A DNA stretch of 64,000 nt from assembly GCF_000346465.2 (NCBI RefSeq), contig NC_034009.1, positions 38,432,844-38,496,843 on the forward strand. Direction: 5' to 3'. Position numbers and translations under genes: made by a program. The stretch is from Prunus persica. Its lineage: Eukaryota > Streptophyta > Magnoliopsida > Rosales > Rosaceae. This document shows positions 13,514-25,079 of the stretch, piece by piece. How positions within the stretch are numbered: position 1 is the stretch's first letter; each line of letters starts with the position of its first letter. The notes under the pieces are model-generated. The model was not told where the DNA came from, did no database searches, and was given only the letters and a program-made list of their open reading frames with translations.

Positions 13514-15077
13514 ATGGCGGTGGAGCTGATGAACTTTTCGAAGATGGAAGATCAGAAGGCTATACAGGAAGCTGCATCGCAAGGCTTGAAGAGCATGGAG
13601 CACCTGATCCGCTTTCTATCGCACCAGCAGCAAACTAACCAGTCGTCTCGCTTGGACTGTACAGACATCACCGACCACACCGTCTCCAAGTTCAAAAAGG
13701 TCATTTCGCTCCTGAACCGGACCGGCCACGCCCGGTTCAGGCGCGGACCTGTTCAACCGGATCCACCGGTTCAGTTCCCCTCTTCTTCTTCTCATCCCTC
13801 GTATTTACAAACATTGAGCTTGGCTCCGGCTCTGAATCCGAGGCCCTCTCCGGCGCCGGCTCCGGTCACTACACCAGCGATCGTCCCGCCGGCCCCGATC
13901 GAGTCGAGCTATGTCCAATCTCAGCCGCACAGCATGACGCTAGATTTCACGAGGCCTAATGTCTTCGCATCAAATCCTAAGAGCACGGAGATCGAGTTCG
14001 CGAAGGACAGCTTCAGCGTCTCGTCGAGCTCGTCGTTCATGTCGTCGGCGATCACTGGAGACGGCAGCGTTTCGAACGGCAAACAAGGATCGTCGATCTT
14101 CCTGGCAACAGCGCCGGCCGTCTCCGGCGCAAAGCCTCCGCTCTCCACGGCGCCGATTAAGAAGAGGTGCCACGAGCACGACCACCACTCCGACGACGCG
14201 TCGTGCAAGTATTCCGGCTCGGGTTCTGCTTCTGGCTCCGGCAAGTGCCATTGCTCCAAGAGAAGGTATGCGTGCTTCACCGTCTGCGCATTTTAGTCTG
14301 CTGTTAATTGTTAAGCTAAAATACGCATGCACTGTTACTGAGACGATAGAGTTGGTTTTTCCAAAGATTTGCAAATGAAATTTTAGTTGATTATCCGGGG
14401 AAGCGAGTTGACTCGGACGATTTCAACTCGGCTATAATCTGGTGGATCCATCCGAGTTTCGGGTCAACTAGTTTGGTTGCTGGGGCATTAATGGGCGCAG
14501 CACTCGTTGGAGTACGATGACATGATAAGATGCGCCTTTTTCTAAATGGCGCATCTTAGCGAAAATATTTTTTTGTCTTTTTTCGCGCGCGAGGGAAAAA
14601 TACTTGGTTATTTAAGTTTGACCGACGACCTTTTTCTTTTTTAGAAAATAAATTAATTATTATTTTCTTTCTATAATTCAGGAAAAATCGGGTGAAGAAA
14701 ACCATTCGGGTCCCAGCGATTAGTTCAAAAATCGCCGATATTCCACCGGACGAGTACTCGTGGAGGAAGTACGGTCAAAAGCCCATCAAGGGCTCACCCT
14801 ACCCAAGGTATTGAATTTAAATCTGTGCCCTTCATTCATTATACAAAGGAGCAAAATAATCAGAATTTAGCATGATCTGACGGTCTGGATTGAGTCTAAT
14901 TTTGGACAAATGTTTTTTGTTATCAGGGGATATTACAAGTGCAGTACGGTTAGGGGGTGCCCAGCAAGGAAACACGTGGAGCGAGCCCCGGATGATCCGG
15001 CGATGCTGATCGTAACGTACGAAGGGGAACACCGTCATGCGCCTGAAAACGTGGGGTTGGTGTTCGAGTCAACGTGA
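13514..15077 (+). CDS. WRKY11: Group IId WRKY transcription factor (WRKY11/17 type)
   Basis: Exons 13514-14265, 14682-14807 and 14927-15077 encode 342 residues. Residues 57-78 hold the calmodulin-binding C-motif of group IId ([11 protein letters not shown] then GHARF). Residues about 216-252 hold the basic plant zinc-cluster/nuclear localisation region with Cys/His residues and KRRK. The DNA-binding domain has WRKYGQK at 278-284 and the finger C298-X5-C304-X23-H328-X1-H330. The last intron splits the domain at the PR/GYYKC position usual for groups IIc-e and III. It should bind W-boxes in the nucleus. Arabidopsis WRKY11 and WRKY17 are negative regulators of basal resistance, and that role here is by homology. 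The position between the At4g31570-like gene and EXO70G1 mirrors At4g31550. All key residues are present. Confidence 0.96.
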
Positions 15078-16045
15078 GGGAAAGTGGGTGGAGAAAGCGA
15101 TTGTGGGTGTGGGTTTGATGTAAATTTTTATTTTTTTAGTTGAATTAATTAGTAGGATAATGGGGGGAATAGAGAGGAGGAATCTCAAATCTGTCGAAGC
15201 GGTGTTTAGTTTAATTAATTAAATTGTACTTATTTAAAAATTAATTAATTTTTATTGCATTTGGTTGGGGGGAATATTTATTTAAATTGGTTTTGGGAAG
15301 ATTTATCTTCGTATGGCAGACTGCCACACACTTGAGTTCATGATTGTTTATAGGTTAAAGAGAGCATCCCATGACAAAAAAAGTCAAAAAATTGATTCGA
15401 AATTGTGGAGGGAATCATGATGTCTTAAGAGATAAAAATGAGGAGGGAGTCAAATTCAATTGCTTTAAGTTGGTATTTGTATTAAAAGTCAACAGCTCCC
15501 CTACCTTCCAATGAATTTTAAAAACGTAGTAGTGGAAGGGCGCTAAGACATTGGACTTTGGAGGCAACGACTTAACCATCACAAGAATTAGAGGAGAAAT
15601 TTATGATGGTAGGTATCTATAATCTATCCATGGCGAATGATCTTGTAGTTAGAAACCCTAGCATTGTGCCTCCTCCATATGATCCTCCATCTCTTTTTTA
15701 TGTACTTGGGAGAAAAGACAAATTCAATTAAACAACCAGAAAACATGACAGACCAACCGAATCTCGAATGTCACTACGGGCGGTTTGGTTCTGTTTGTTA
15801 AACCATGTACTTAGTTTCTTCTTCTATGTAACTCAGCTAAACCAATTAGGTGTGAATTAAACGATTTTCGCAATTTATTTGGTTTTTCGCCCTTGAAGAG
15901 TATATGCCTCCTATCGTGCTTTCCTCCCTGCCCTCCTACTTAAGAATCCAAAGATTACTTCTCTCCTAACTAGCGGGAAAATGACTTACTTGAATGGGGA
16001 GCTATCCTATAACACTAACAAGCGGGGTCAGAGAAGGATAACCTC

Positions 16046-16440
16046 TCCCCTAAGAGCAGTTCCAGCAACAGCCCTTTGCCAGGGCATGACGGAGCCCAAG
16101 TGAGGTTTTGGAGTTCCAGTGGGCCTAAGTTGCCAGGGCAGCAGCTGGGTCTAAGCAAACCAAGCCAGCCCAAAGACAAAAATAGCATGGGCTGTTGCCT
16201 GAGTTTGCTGACGTCAGCAACAACAAAAATACTAAAAATTTCAGAATTTTAAAAAAATAAATACTTAGTCATATTCTTCACTTCCCACACCAAAACTCTA
16301 TACAAATTTCTCTCATCATATCTTATGTGAATAGTGGTTGCCATGACAATGAGTAGAAACACCACAAGCTTTTTACAAGGACTGCCACTATTCACGTGAA
16401 TAGCAACAGCCCTTGCCTTGCCCTTACCCTTACCCTTTAC
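16046..16440. mobile_element. Possible non-autonomous DNA transposon relic
   Basis: A GC-richer island starts with a GAGCAGTTCCAGCAAC motif of the kind seen at plant MITE ends and carries repeated GCAACAGCCCTT and AGGGC motifs. AACAGCCC near 16059 recurs near 16408, and its reverse complement GGGCTGTTG is at 16188. Clean terminal inverted repeats and target duplications were not found, so boundaries and family are uncertain. Confidence 0.3.
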
Positions 16441-16485
16441 AATGACAAATAGGTGAAAGTGCTTTAACGTAGGGGTATTGTAGTG

Positions 16486-16625
16486 ACCTTGCTTTTTGAG
16501 GTCAAGTTCACAACCCTGATTTCATTTGGCATAGCTTCTTGAATTGAACTCTATGAAATGGTACCTTGCTTTTTTGAGGTCAAGTTTAATTTCATTTGAC
16601 ACAGCTGCTTGAACTCTATGTGATG
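16486..16625 (+). repeat. Imperfect tandem duplication, about 75 bp per unit
   Basis: Unit 1 begins at 16486 and unit 2 at 16563. Both read ACCTTGC(T)nGAGGTCAAG, then an ATTTCATTTG(G/A)CA(T/C)AGC stretch and GAACTCTATG. The second unit lacks about 15 bases. Confidence 0.7.
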
Positions 16626-17689
16626 GGTAGCGTCAAGGGAGGAGTGGGCTCTAGAATTTGAATAAAATACTAGCTTATCTATTTTTTCAATTATCAAATA
16701 CTCACTAAATAATGAGAGTTCAAGGAGGCTATAATGAGGTTTAAAAGTGAAGAGTTCTTTAATCTAGTGCATAATTATTATTGGGCTATTGAATTGAACC
16801 CCTCACTTTTACCCCCTCATTGTAGAAGCTTTCAAGAGAGTTACAGTGCATTTGGATGAGAGAGATCAACTTGGGATTTTGACAAAAGTCAGAAAATCTA
16901 AAAAAACCAATTCGAGTGTCTGGATAAATAAAAAAAAACATAGAAAATTAAAAATTTCGCGTGGAAAAAAATATGGAATTTGGAGGTCATAAATCTCAAC
17001 TTATAATTCTATCTAAAAGTCGTTATTTTTAAAATTCCAAGAGAGATTGAGTTTAAAAAAAAGATAACTTTACAAATAAAGGTTAAATTCTGTATTTTAA
17101 ATACGTTACCCAAACAAGAAACTTTACAAATTCCTATACTTTTAAATTTCCTCGTCCAAGCTCACTGTTAGTGTCTTTTTTATGTATGCGTGCGTGTGGG
17201 GTTGAATTGGAAATAATGGGCGTAAGAATAGCATGAAACTTGTTAATGAAGCTGGGTCACGCTCATGGTGCTGGACCAGGTCTTTGCGTTTGACAAGTGT
17301 TTGGGCCTTGATTTAGTCAAATACACGTTAGCATGAGAAAATACTCCAGGAAATGAAATGAAACCACAAAATCATCATAAGACCAAGACCCAAAAATTAG
17401 GACCAGGTCTTTGCGTTTGACAAGGAAGGCTTGAACTCGACGTCTCTGTAAGTTTCCGTGTGGGCCAGAAGCAGAAGAGAAGAAGGAAAATGAACCTCCT
17501 ACCAAAACAGAGAGTTGTCTGGGGATGGTGTCCTTTGTCTCCACAGTGGTATACTCTTCATTCAGAGAAGTAGGCGGGGAATGACGTCAAGCTCGCCGTA
17601 TGTATCAGAGGGTGCCGCAGGTGGGGTGGGGTGGGGTGGTGACTTAGGTCACGGTATTGCTGGTTTGTTATTTTTTCAATTTTTTATAA

Positions 17690-18160
17690 TCATTTCAATT
17701 TTACTACACCCTAAGAAACCTAAAATTAACCCTAAAATTAACTATGATCTAAGTACACCCTAACATTTAAATCAAAATGTAAAATTAACAAAGTACACTC
17801 TATTTAACTACCAAAAATACCCTTAATACACCATAATACACTAATATCACATCTAATTTGCCACGTCATATTTTAATTTCTTCTAAAGCTTTTGTTCTTC
17901 ACATTTTTTTTAATGGAACTTTTGTTCTTCACATTAAAATGTGTCAATTTGAACAATTTTGGGTTTTTATTTGTTTGATTAGGGTTGGATATGGTGAGTA
18001 GGGTGTCCTTATTAAAATTATATTTATTTCACAATTCAATATATCTTTTTTGATCATTTTATATTAGAGTAAATTAGTAATTCAATAAATAGTTTGGTAA
18101 TATGGTACACTCAGTTAATTTTAGGGTTCATTTAGCAGCACTCTTTTTAATTTATATTTT
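17690..18160. mobile_element. MITE-like element with diverged inverted ends
   Basis: The left end near 17705-17760 and the reverse complement of about 18100-18145 share the motif ACCCTAAAATTAACT followed by a variable part ending in GTACACC or GTGTACC. The interior is AT-rich and non-coding. The right end overlaps the next fold-back element, suggesting nested insertion. No reliable target duplication. Confidence 0.35.
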
Positions 18161-18442
18161 TGGTGATAAAGTATAGACAAAAAAGAGGGAGATTGGAAGT
18201 GAAAATGAGAATGGAGATGAGATTGAGAAAGAAGATGAGAGGAGATGATGGGAGGAAGGAGTAACAAAAGTGAAAATAAAAACTAAAAAAACTGAAATCT
18301 ATTTCAAATTGTTTTTACTTTTGTTACTTCTCCCTCTCATTCTCTCTCTCTCTCAATCTCATTTTCTCTCTTATTCTCACTCTCATTTTCCTTTATACTC
18401 CAACACAAAAAATTAAAATAAAAATAGTTATCAAACGGAACC
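18124..18442. mobile_element. Fold-back element with long purine/pyrimidine arms
   Basis: The left arm (18124 to about 18290) is A/G-rich. The right arm (about 18305-18442) is its approximate reverse complement, C/T-rich. GGGTTCATTT at 18124 pairs with GGTTCCGTTT read back from 18442. Both sides are flanked by TTA (18121-18123 and 18443-18445), which could be a 3-bp target duplication of the PIF/Harbinger type. A transcript would form a hairpin of more than 120 imperfect base pairs. Confidence 0.5.
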
Positions 18443-18796
18443 TTAAAAAATCAAATTACGTGGACTTGAAAAGTGAAGCCTATGCCTTAAATGTTCTTCT
18501 TCCTAGTAACTACTAAATACACAACCAAGAACCATCATGCTGAAAAAAAAATAACAACAGTCTTAGGCAGCAAGTGGACCATTGACTTTAAACTTCCTAT
18601 AATTTAGCTTTCCATGCCCCAAATTGAACTCAAGTAAGCAATTTCACAACCCATCTCTCAAATTGAACAAAACATAATTTCACTGGCTTTACAGTGGAGA
18701 AGGTGGCTTAACAAGAATCGATCATCCCCAGTTCGACGGCATACTCATTATCCATCGTCGACACATAACTGGAGGTAATTCTTCAGAATATATTTT

Positions 18797-19488
18797 GTAA
18801 CACGCAGGGCCATCCCTGAGATTTTGAGGGCCCTGTGCGAAACTTAAATTGGGGCATCGCATAATCTAATACGAAAATACTATAAAAATTTGCCATAACT
18901 TAATGTCATAAACAATTTTTTTTTATAACTAAAATTCACCATCAATAAATATGCAATGACAATCAGAAATCAAATTCATAAAAATTTAAATATTTTCATC
19001 AATTGTAGCATGTGATTCTCTAACAATGAATCTATCAAGAGCTCCTCTTTGAGATTGAGTCAATTCCTCGATTTTTCTTTTTCTAAGCCGTTTTGTATAT
19101 CCATAAACGTATTTTCTAGTAGGTGGCATGTTTAGATTACAAAGAAAAATTCCAAAACCCTATAACCTGGAAGAAAACCCCAACAAGAAATAGATAAATA
19201 TTTCTACAAACTATATTCTCATACAACCAATCATCAACATGATAATAATTTAATAAAATAAGTCATGTAATATATAGAACGACATCAAGGAGCATTGAAC
19301 TCGGGCCCTTTTGCCAAAGAGAGATGGCCTCCATCCAACTCTCCTAAACACGCTATTGTGCAAATATCCAAACGCTATACTATATATACGATTCATATGA
19401 TATTAATATATATATAATATAAATAATTTTCGGGGGCCCTGTGCGGTGGCGCCACTTGCACCACCCCAGGGCCGCCCCTGGTAACACG
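18797..19488 (-). mobile_element. hAT-type transposon relic with 8-bp target duplication
   Basis: GTAACACG occurs at 18797-18804 and again at 19481-19488, a perfect 8-bp duplication as made by hAT transposases. The enclosed 676 bp (18805-19480) begins CAGGGCCATCCCTGAG and, read back from the other end, CAGGGGCGGCCCTGGG (12 of 16 matching). GAGGGCCCTGTGCG-like subterminal motifs lie near both ends. It carries the first codons of a transposase on the minus strand (separate entry), so it is an internal-deletion derivative. It ends 100 bp before the ATG of the receptor kinase at 19581. Confidence 0.85.
18986..19129 (-). pseudogene. hAT transposase N-terminal fragment (47 codons)
   Basis: The frame starts at ATG 19129 with MPPTRKYVYGYTKRLRKRKI and continues with a Ser-Gln-Arg-Gly-Ala-Leu-Asp-Arg-Phe segment before a stop at 18986. 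A basic stretch followed by S-Q-(R/K)-G-(A/S)-(L/I)-(D/N)-(R/K)-F is the usual start of plant hAT transposases of the TTF-type zinc-finger (ZMYM1-like) class. No zinc finger, catalytic core or dimerisation region remains. It cannot be active. Confidence 0.65.
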
Positions 19489-19580
19489 TATTAATTATAT
19501 TTTAACTAGACAGACAACACACGTCACGTTTTAGAGAAAACTTAAATTCAAGTTTTTCTGTGACTTATTGATCCCCCAGA

Positions 19581-22500
19581 ATGAAGGTTTTGGTTGTGAG
19601 ATTATTGATCATAGTATGCACACTTTTCAATGCATTTGTCTGCTGCTGGAGCTTTATGCATTCGGACCGTTCCGAATCCATGGAGTCCCATAGGTTGGGA
19701 CTATTGGAAGGAAATGAGAGGGATAGGGTTTCATTGCTGGCCGTCAAAGCTCAAATAAAGGAAGACCCTCATCATGTCTTGAGTTCATGGAATGAATCCA
19801 TCCACTTTTGCATGTGGCATGGCGTTACCTGCAGCAAAAGGCATCATCAAAGGGTCACTGTGCTCAACTTAGGGTCCCAAAACTTGGTGGGCTCCATATC
19901 CCCACACATTGGAAACCTAAGCTTCCTAAGGGAACTTCTCCTCCAAGGCAACAGCTTTCGCCAACAAATCCCTGCTGAAATTGGGCGTTTGCATAGGCTG
20001 CAAGTATTATCTCTACACAACAACTCACTCAGTGGCCCTATCCCTACCAACATTTCCAATTGCTTCAATCTCAACTTTATTCGTTTTGGTCGCAACAGCT
20101 TAGTGGGTAAAATTCCTTCACAGCTGGGCGCCTTGTCCAGGCTTCGAATGTTTGTTTTAGAGTTCATTAATTTAACAGGAGAGATCCCTCCTTCCTTGGG
20201 AAACCTTTCATCTCTTGAGAGGCTTGCTGCAATTAGCAATAACTTGTTGGGAAGCATACCTAGTTCTTTAGGCAGATTGAAAAATTTAACATTTTTGGCA
20301 TTGGATTTGAATAGATTGTCTGGCACCATCCCTCCCTCGATCTTTAACCTCTCTGCTCTTACTACTTTTTCTGTCTCAATAAACCAAATTCAAGGGAGTC
20401 TTCCCTCAGACTTGGGAATAACTCTTCCTAATCTCCAAAACTTTCACTGTTTTACGAACCGATTTACCGGACCAATTCCTCTGTCAATATCCAATGCCAC
20501 ACATTTAGCCAGATTTATTGTTGCAGAGAACAAATTATCTGGGCAAGTGCCGAGTTTGTGAAACCTTCATAAGCTTCAACACTTCAGTATTAACCAAAAT
20601 TATCTTGGAAGTGGTACTTATGGTGACTTGAGCTTCATCTCAGACTTGACCAATGCCACAAAGTTAGGGCGGTTGTATTTAGACCTTAACAATTTTGGTG
20701 GCACTCTGCCACCATCAATATCCAATCTCACAACAGAGCTTACAAGGCTGTGGTTCCAAGAAAACCAACTACATGGAAACATCCCAGTTGGGATTGGGAA
20801 CCTGATCAACTTGGAAATATTGAATTTGGGAAATAATCACTTCACAGGTAGCATCCCCAGGGACATTGGAAAGTTATCAAGTCTAGGGCTGTTGAGTCTT
20901 CGACACAACAAATTATCAGGGAGCATCCCATCCTCTCTAGGAAATTTAACCATGCTAACCTATCTCCAATTGCAAGAAAACAACCTTCAAGGCAACATCC
21001 CTTCAAGCCTAGGGCAATGCCTCAGGCTGCTGCGATTGAATCTTTCCCAAAATAACCTTGACGGTGCAATACCTCGCCAAGTTTTTGGCCTCCCCTCCTT
21101 ATCCATTTCTCTAGACTTGTCCAGAAACCACATGACTGGTTCCCTTCCTGTGGAGATTGGAAAGCTAAAGAGCCTAGGTGTACTGGATGTTTCTGATAAC
21201 ATGCTATATGGAGAGCTTCCCAGTAACCTTGGTAGTTGTTTGGGTTTAGAAGTCCTACACTTGCAGGGCAACTTCTTCAATGGGACAATTCCTTCATCTA
21301 TGGCTTCATTGAGAGGGATTCAAGATTTAGACCTTTCTCGCAACAATTTTTCTGGCGAAATTCCTAGGTTTTTAGAGGGCTTTGACTTCTTGAAGAATAT
21401 GAACTTATCTTTCAATGAACTTTGGGGAGCAGTTCCAACTGAAGGTGTTTTTAAAAATGCTAGTGCAACTTCTGTTATTGGAAACATCGGGCTCTGCGGC
21501 AGTGTTGCTAGTCTCCGGCTGCCCAACTGCAGCTCCAAAGAGTCCAAGGGAAGAAGAAGACTGCCTCCTAGATTGAAATTAATAATTTCCATAGTCTCTG
21601 CCTTTCTAGGAATAGCTCTGGTTTTTGTCCCTTTATATCTCTGCTTGCTAAGAAAGAAAGGAAAAAAAACTGCATCATCAAGCGCCAACCTGGCAAACTC
21701 TATCTGCAAGTCTCATATACTACTCTTCTAAAAGCTACTGATGGGTTCTCTTCAGATAATTTGATTGGTTCTGGTAGCTTTGGATCTGTGTACAAAGGAG
21801 TTCTTGATGATCCTGATAGGTCACCTCAACTTGTTGCCATTAAAGTTTTTAATCTGTCACGCCAAGGAGCTTCTAAGAGCTTCCTAGCTGAATGTGAGGC
21901 GCTAAGAAATATCAGGCATCGAAATCTTGCCAAGATTATAACCGCGTGTTCCAAGTGTTGATTTTCGCGGTAATGATTTCAAGGCTCTTGTTTACGAGTT
22001 CATGGAAAACGGAAGCTTAGAGGAGTGGCTGCATCCAACTTCACCCAAGAATTTGAGTCTTGTTCAGAGGCTGGACATTGTCATGGATGTTGCTTGTGCT
22101 TTGGATTATCTTCATAATCATTGTGAGACACAAATAGTTCATTGTGACCTCAAGCCAAGCAATGTTCTTTTGGACAAGGAACTGACTGGCCATGTTTCTG
22201 ACTTTGGACTAGCAAAATTTCTCTCGAAACTAACCAGCAATGTGTCAGAAAATCATCAAACTAGTTCCATTGGGGTAAGAGGATCAGTTGGCTATGCAGC
22301 TCCAGGTAAATACTCTCTCATCCCTTATGCTTCACAATTTCCTCATCCTATTTTTTACTCTCAAACAATTCAAAGACAGCTATGTTTTTATCTACAATTG
22401 TGTTGATACAAGTTTTGATGTTTGAATTGTAGAGTATGGCATGGGAAGTGAGGTGTCAACTTATGGGGATGCCTATAGCTTTGGCATTCTCTTGTTAGAG

Positions 22501-22788
22501 ATGTTCACAGGGAAGAGACCTACTGACGACATGTTTAGTGGTGGCTTCAACCTTCATAATTTCGCGAAGATGGCTTTCCTAGATCGGCGAGTTACAGAGG
22601 TTGCTGATTCACTGCTTCTTCAAGATGGTACCAGTGACAGCATCGTGATACCTCGGAAAATCAAAGAATGCTTGAGTTCGATATTCGGAATTGGGATTGC
22701 GTGTTCTGCTGAATCCCCAGCAGACCGAAAGGATATTGGTGCTGTTGCATATGAGTTGCACTCCATTAGGGACAAGCTTCTTGTGTAG
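19581..22788 (+). pseudogene. LRR XII receptor-like kinase (At3g47570/EFR type), broken
   Basis: A secretion signal (from MKVLVVRLLIIV), a Cys-bounded LRR N-cap (SSWNES..FCMWHGVTC), about 20 plant LRRs with the LxGxIP consensus, a transmembrane helix near 21575-21645 and a kinase domain can all be read. The kinase keeps the loop [11 protein letters not shown], the VAIK lysine, a non-RD catalytic motif HCDLKPSNVLLD and DFG. An intron (22306-22432) lies at the usual AAP/E site. The frame is broken three times: TGA at 20559-20561 inside the LRRs, a one-base loss near 21705 just before the juxtamembrane LQVSY motif, and a one-base gain near 21953 in the kinase N-lobe. Everything else aligns to the family, so it is a recent pseudogene or carries assembly errors. 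Non-RD kinases of this subfamily are typically pattern-recognition receptors. Confidence 0.9.
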
Positions 22789-23294
22789 AAGCTTTTGCTA
22801 CTCTACTTTTATTTTCCAGTTTTTATGTGCTACATGCGTGTACTTTATGCTGCTATATTGCATGAGGAAATTTGCAAGTAAATAATCAGCAATGAGATGT
22901 TAGTGCAATGGAGTGGGAGCCATTTTGGGGTCATATGTTGAAGCCATTTTTCATAGCTGCCACCAATAACCGAGTTGACGAAACCAAAATTTCAATTCAA
23001 GAAAGGAACATTTTGATTTATGATGAATGGCTGCCAAAGAAACCATTGGAGTTTATCATGTTGGTCCTAATTACTTTTGGTGTTTTTGCAAATGTAGTTG
23101 GGTGGGTGTCCATAGAAGATTTCACTTGGTAGATTCGAATAAGGGTGTCCAGAGAAAGTAGGTTGTGAGGTAGGGCCAGAATATTCCCCATCAAAGCTTG
23201 TGAGGTGTTTTTCAAAATGAAAGTGATTCTTGACGCTGGTCACTGGTGGAGAGTTTTGTTGCCTGCTATTCATGGGGTCAAGCTGCTTTTACAT

Positions 23295-23297
<3 letters not shown>

Positions 23298-23352
<55 letters not shown>
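23298..23352. repeat. (CT)n microsatellite
   Basis: Uninterrupted TC dinucleotide tract of about 27 units. Confidence 0.95.
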
Positions 23353-23355
<3 letters not shown>

Positions 23356-24197
23356 GGGAATTTTCTATAATTATTTGTCGCATAAATTGTTTATTTTTAA
23401 TATACTTTTATATATAAATTATTTAGATGGTTTGACAATCTTGCACAAGCAAGAAGAGGCACAAAATGAGACAGTGCAATCATAATTAGTAGGCCAGCTA
23501 ACAGATCTGGAAATTCATAACCAAGTTGGCAATTTCCAAACCATCCTCTCCTTTATTTCACCTGCACGGTAGTTTATTTCCATGTGTGGTCCCATGAATG
23601 GAGACTATACACATTATTTTAGTTGAGAAGACAACATTTATAGCTGAGAAGCCCGAGTTACATGTATCACTTTTATCGATCATAATTTTTACAAAATTAA
23701 GTATATATTCTTGACAAGAATATTGAATAGTTTATTTTTCTGTATTTACTGGCACACATACCCAAAAAAAATTATTTATCAAAAAGTGGAATATTCTCTC
23801 TCAATTATGAATTTAATATTTATACCATCTACTGTACTTTGCACTGGTAGAGTTAAAAAGCAACCATTGATTGAAAGTCGTTGAAGAGGATCATTTGAAA
23901 GTTTCAAAGAATGTGATCACATGAAAAAAGAAAAGACTTGTTCTAGTCATAGTTTTGTGAAGTGAGGACAAATTTCCCAATTTCCAACTTCTCTTGCCCA
24001 AACCCACCCATGTAAAACAAACTTATTTTTTTCATTACATCAATTTAAGACTTTATTTTTATTTTTATTTTTTTTCAGTGACATGACAGCCTCTTTCATA
24101 ATTTCATTTCATCCTTTCCCGACCCTACCCATATAGCCTACCCTCATAATGAAGTAAAAAATTAATGATTTCTTAAATCATGTAGAATTTAGCTTTT

Positions 24198-24253
24198 GAA
24201 TGAGTTGATGCAGCTGACCAAAAAAAAAAAAAAAAAAGAATGAGTTGATGCAG
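24198..24253 (+). mobile_element. Near-empty retroposon insertion: 16-bp duplication around CTGACC plus poly(A)
   Basis: GAATGAGTTGATGCAG occurs at 24198-24213 and identically at 24238-24253. Between the copies are only CTGACC and 18 A residues (24214-24237). A long perfect target duplication with poly(A) at one end is the hallmark of target-primed reverse transcription. The insert is a 5'-truncated tail of a LINE, SINE or mRNA. Confidence 0.75.
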
Positions 24254-24358
24254 TCAGATTCTACTTGTGTGCCAAAAGGGTTTTCAAACTTAACAGAGTG
24301 GAGAAGAAGAGGAGGAGGCTGAGAAGGAAAGGTAAAGAAAAGTCATAAAAAGCAAAGC

Positions 24359-24399
24359 AAACAAAACAAAACAAAACAAAACAAAACAAAAACAAAAAT
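24359..24399. repeat. (CAAAA)n microsatellite in EXO70G1 promoter
   Basis: About seven CAAAA pentamers in tandem, ending in slightly longer A runs. Confidence 0.9.
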
Positions 24400-24599
24400 A
24401 GAGTTTTGGCTGGCAGCAAGAGAAAATAAGAGAGAGAGAGAGAGAGGGGCTAAAACGAGTTTAAGAACAAAGCAAGGGAGAAGGGTTTGCGGTTTTGCCT
24501 TACTGTCATGCACTTTGGCACCACTCTCGTCGGACATTGCGAAAAATAGAACTCTGCAAAAGCGCGCTCTATCTTCCCATCACTCTCACATTACTTTCA

Positions 24600-25079
24600 C
24601 GATTAGGGTTTCTCTCTCTCCTTCTTCCGTTTCTCTCTGTGTGTGAATCTCTGAATACCGGGTTCAGAATCTGATTCAGCTTGGCCGGGTGAACTGGATC
24701 TCTCTTTTGCTTCAAGTGAGTCCTTCTTATTCATTCCTTGTATTTCTTAACTCTCAAGAAAATCTGGGTTGCTTTCCTTTCGTTTGCTTGTTGTGGGTTG
24801 AGTGAGATTTATGCTGTTTCTTAGCGTGTCGGTTTTGTTTTGTGAGGACCCAGATGAGGTTTTGTGCTTGTACTTGTGTCCTGATTGATCTTCGATGATT
24901 TCTAGAGAGATGAAGAAAATTTCACTTCAGAAAAAGGAATATAAGAAAAGCCCAATTTTGAATTTTTTGTATTTAGCTGCTTGAAGTTGCTCCTTTTCTT
25001 TTTGCTCCCAATTTGAGTGAGACTTGGAGTTTCAAAGATTTTGATTTTGGGGTTTTGTTTGTTTTTAATTAGGATTTGA
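24600..25079 (+). promoter_or_regulatory. EXO70G1 5'UTR with intron
   Basis: A CT-rich leader ends at a donor TTCAA/GTGAGT (24715/24716). The acceptor TTAATTAG ends at 25072, seven bases before the ATG at 25080. The implied 357-bp leader intron is T-rich as usual for plants. Confidence 0.6.

Larger units (their letters stand above)
15078..17680. other. Intergenic region downstream of WRKY
   Basis: Begins with the WRKY 3'UTR (AT-rich, to about 15300). No gene was recognised. It contains a possible non-autonomous transposon at 16046-16440 and a short imperfect duplication at 16486-16625. The remainder is AT-rich unique-looking sequence with a short run of GGGGT repeats near 17620. Confidence 0.55.
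22789..24600. other. Intergenic region between receptor-kinase relic and EXO70G1
   Basis: No gene recognised. Holds the old 3' flank of the kinase, a CT microsatellite (23298-23352), a near-empty retroposon insertion (24198-24253), a CAAAA repeat (24359-24399), a short AG run near 24430 and the EXO70G1 promoter. Apparent open frames around the CT tract are by-products of the dinucleotide repeat. Confidence 0.6.

Noticed and set aside
13921..14374. Open frames of 119-139 codons in other frames of WRKY exon 1
   Set aside because: They overlap the WRKY frame, are Arg/Ser/Ala-rich shadows of its GC-rich codons and have no domain.
23205..23485. Open frames across the CT microsatellite
   Set aside because: They encode Ser-Leu repeats produced by the dinucleotide tract; no plausible gene.
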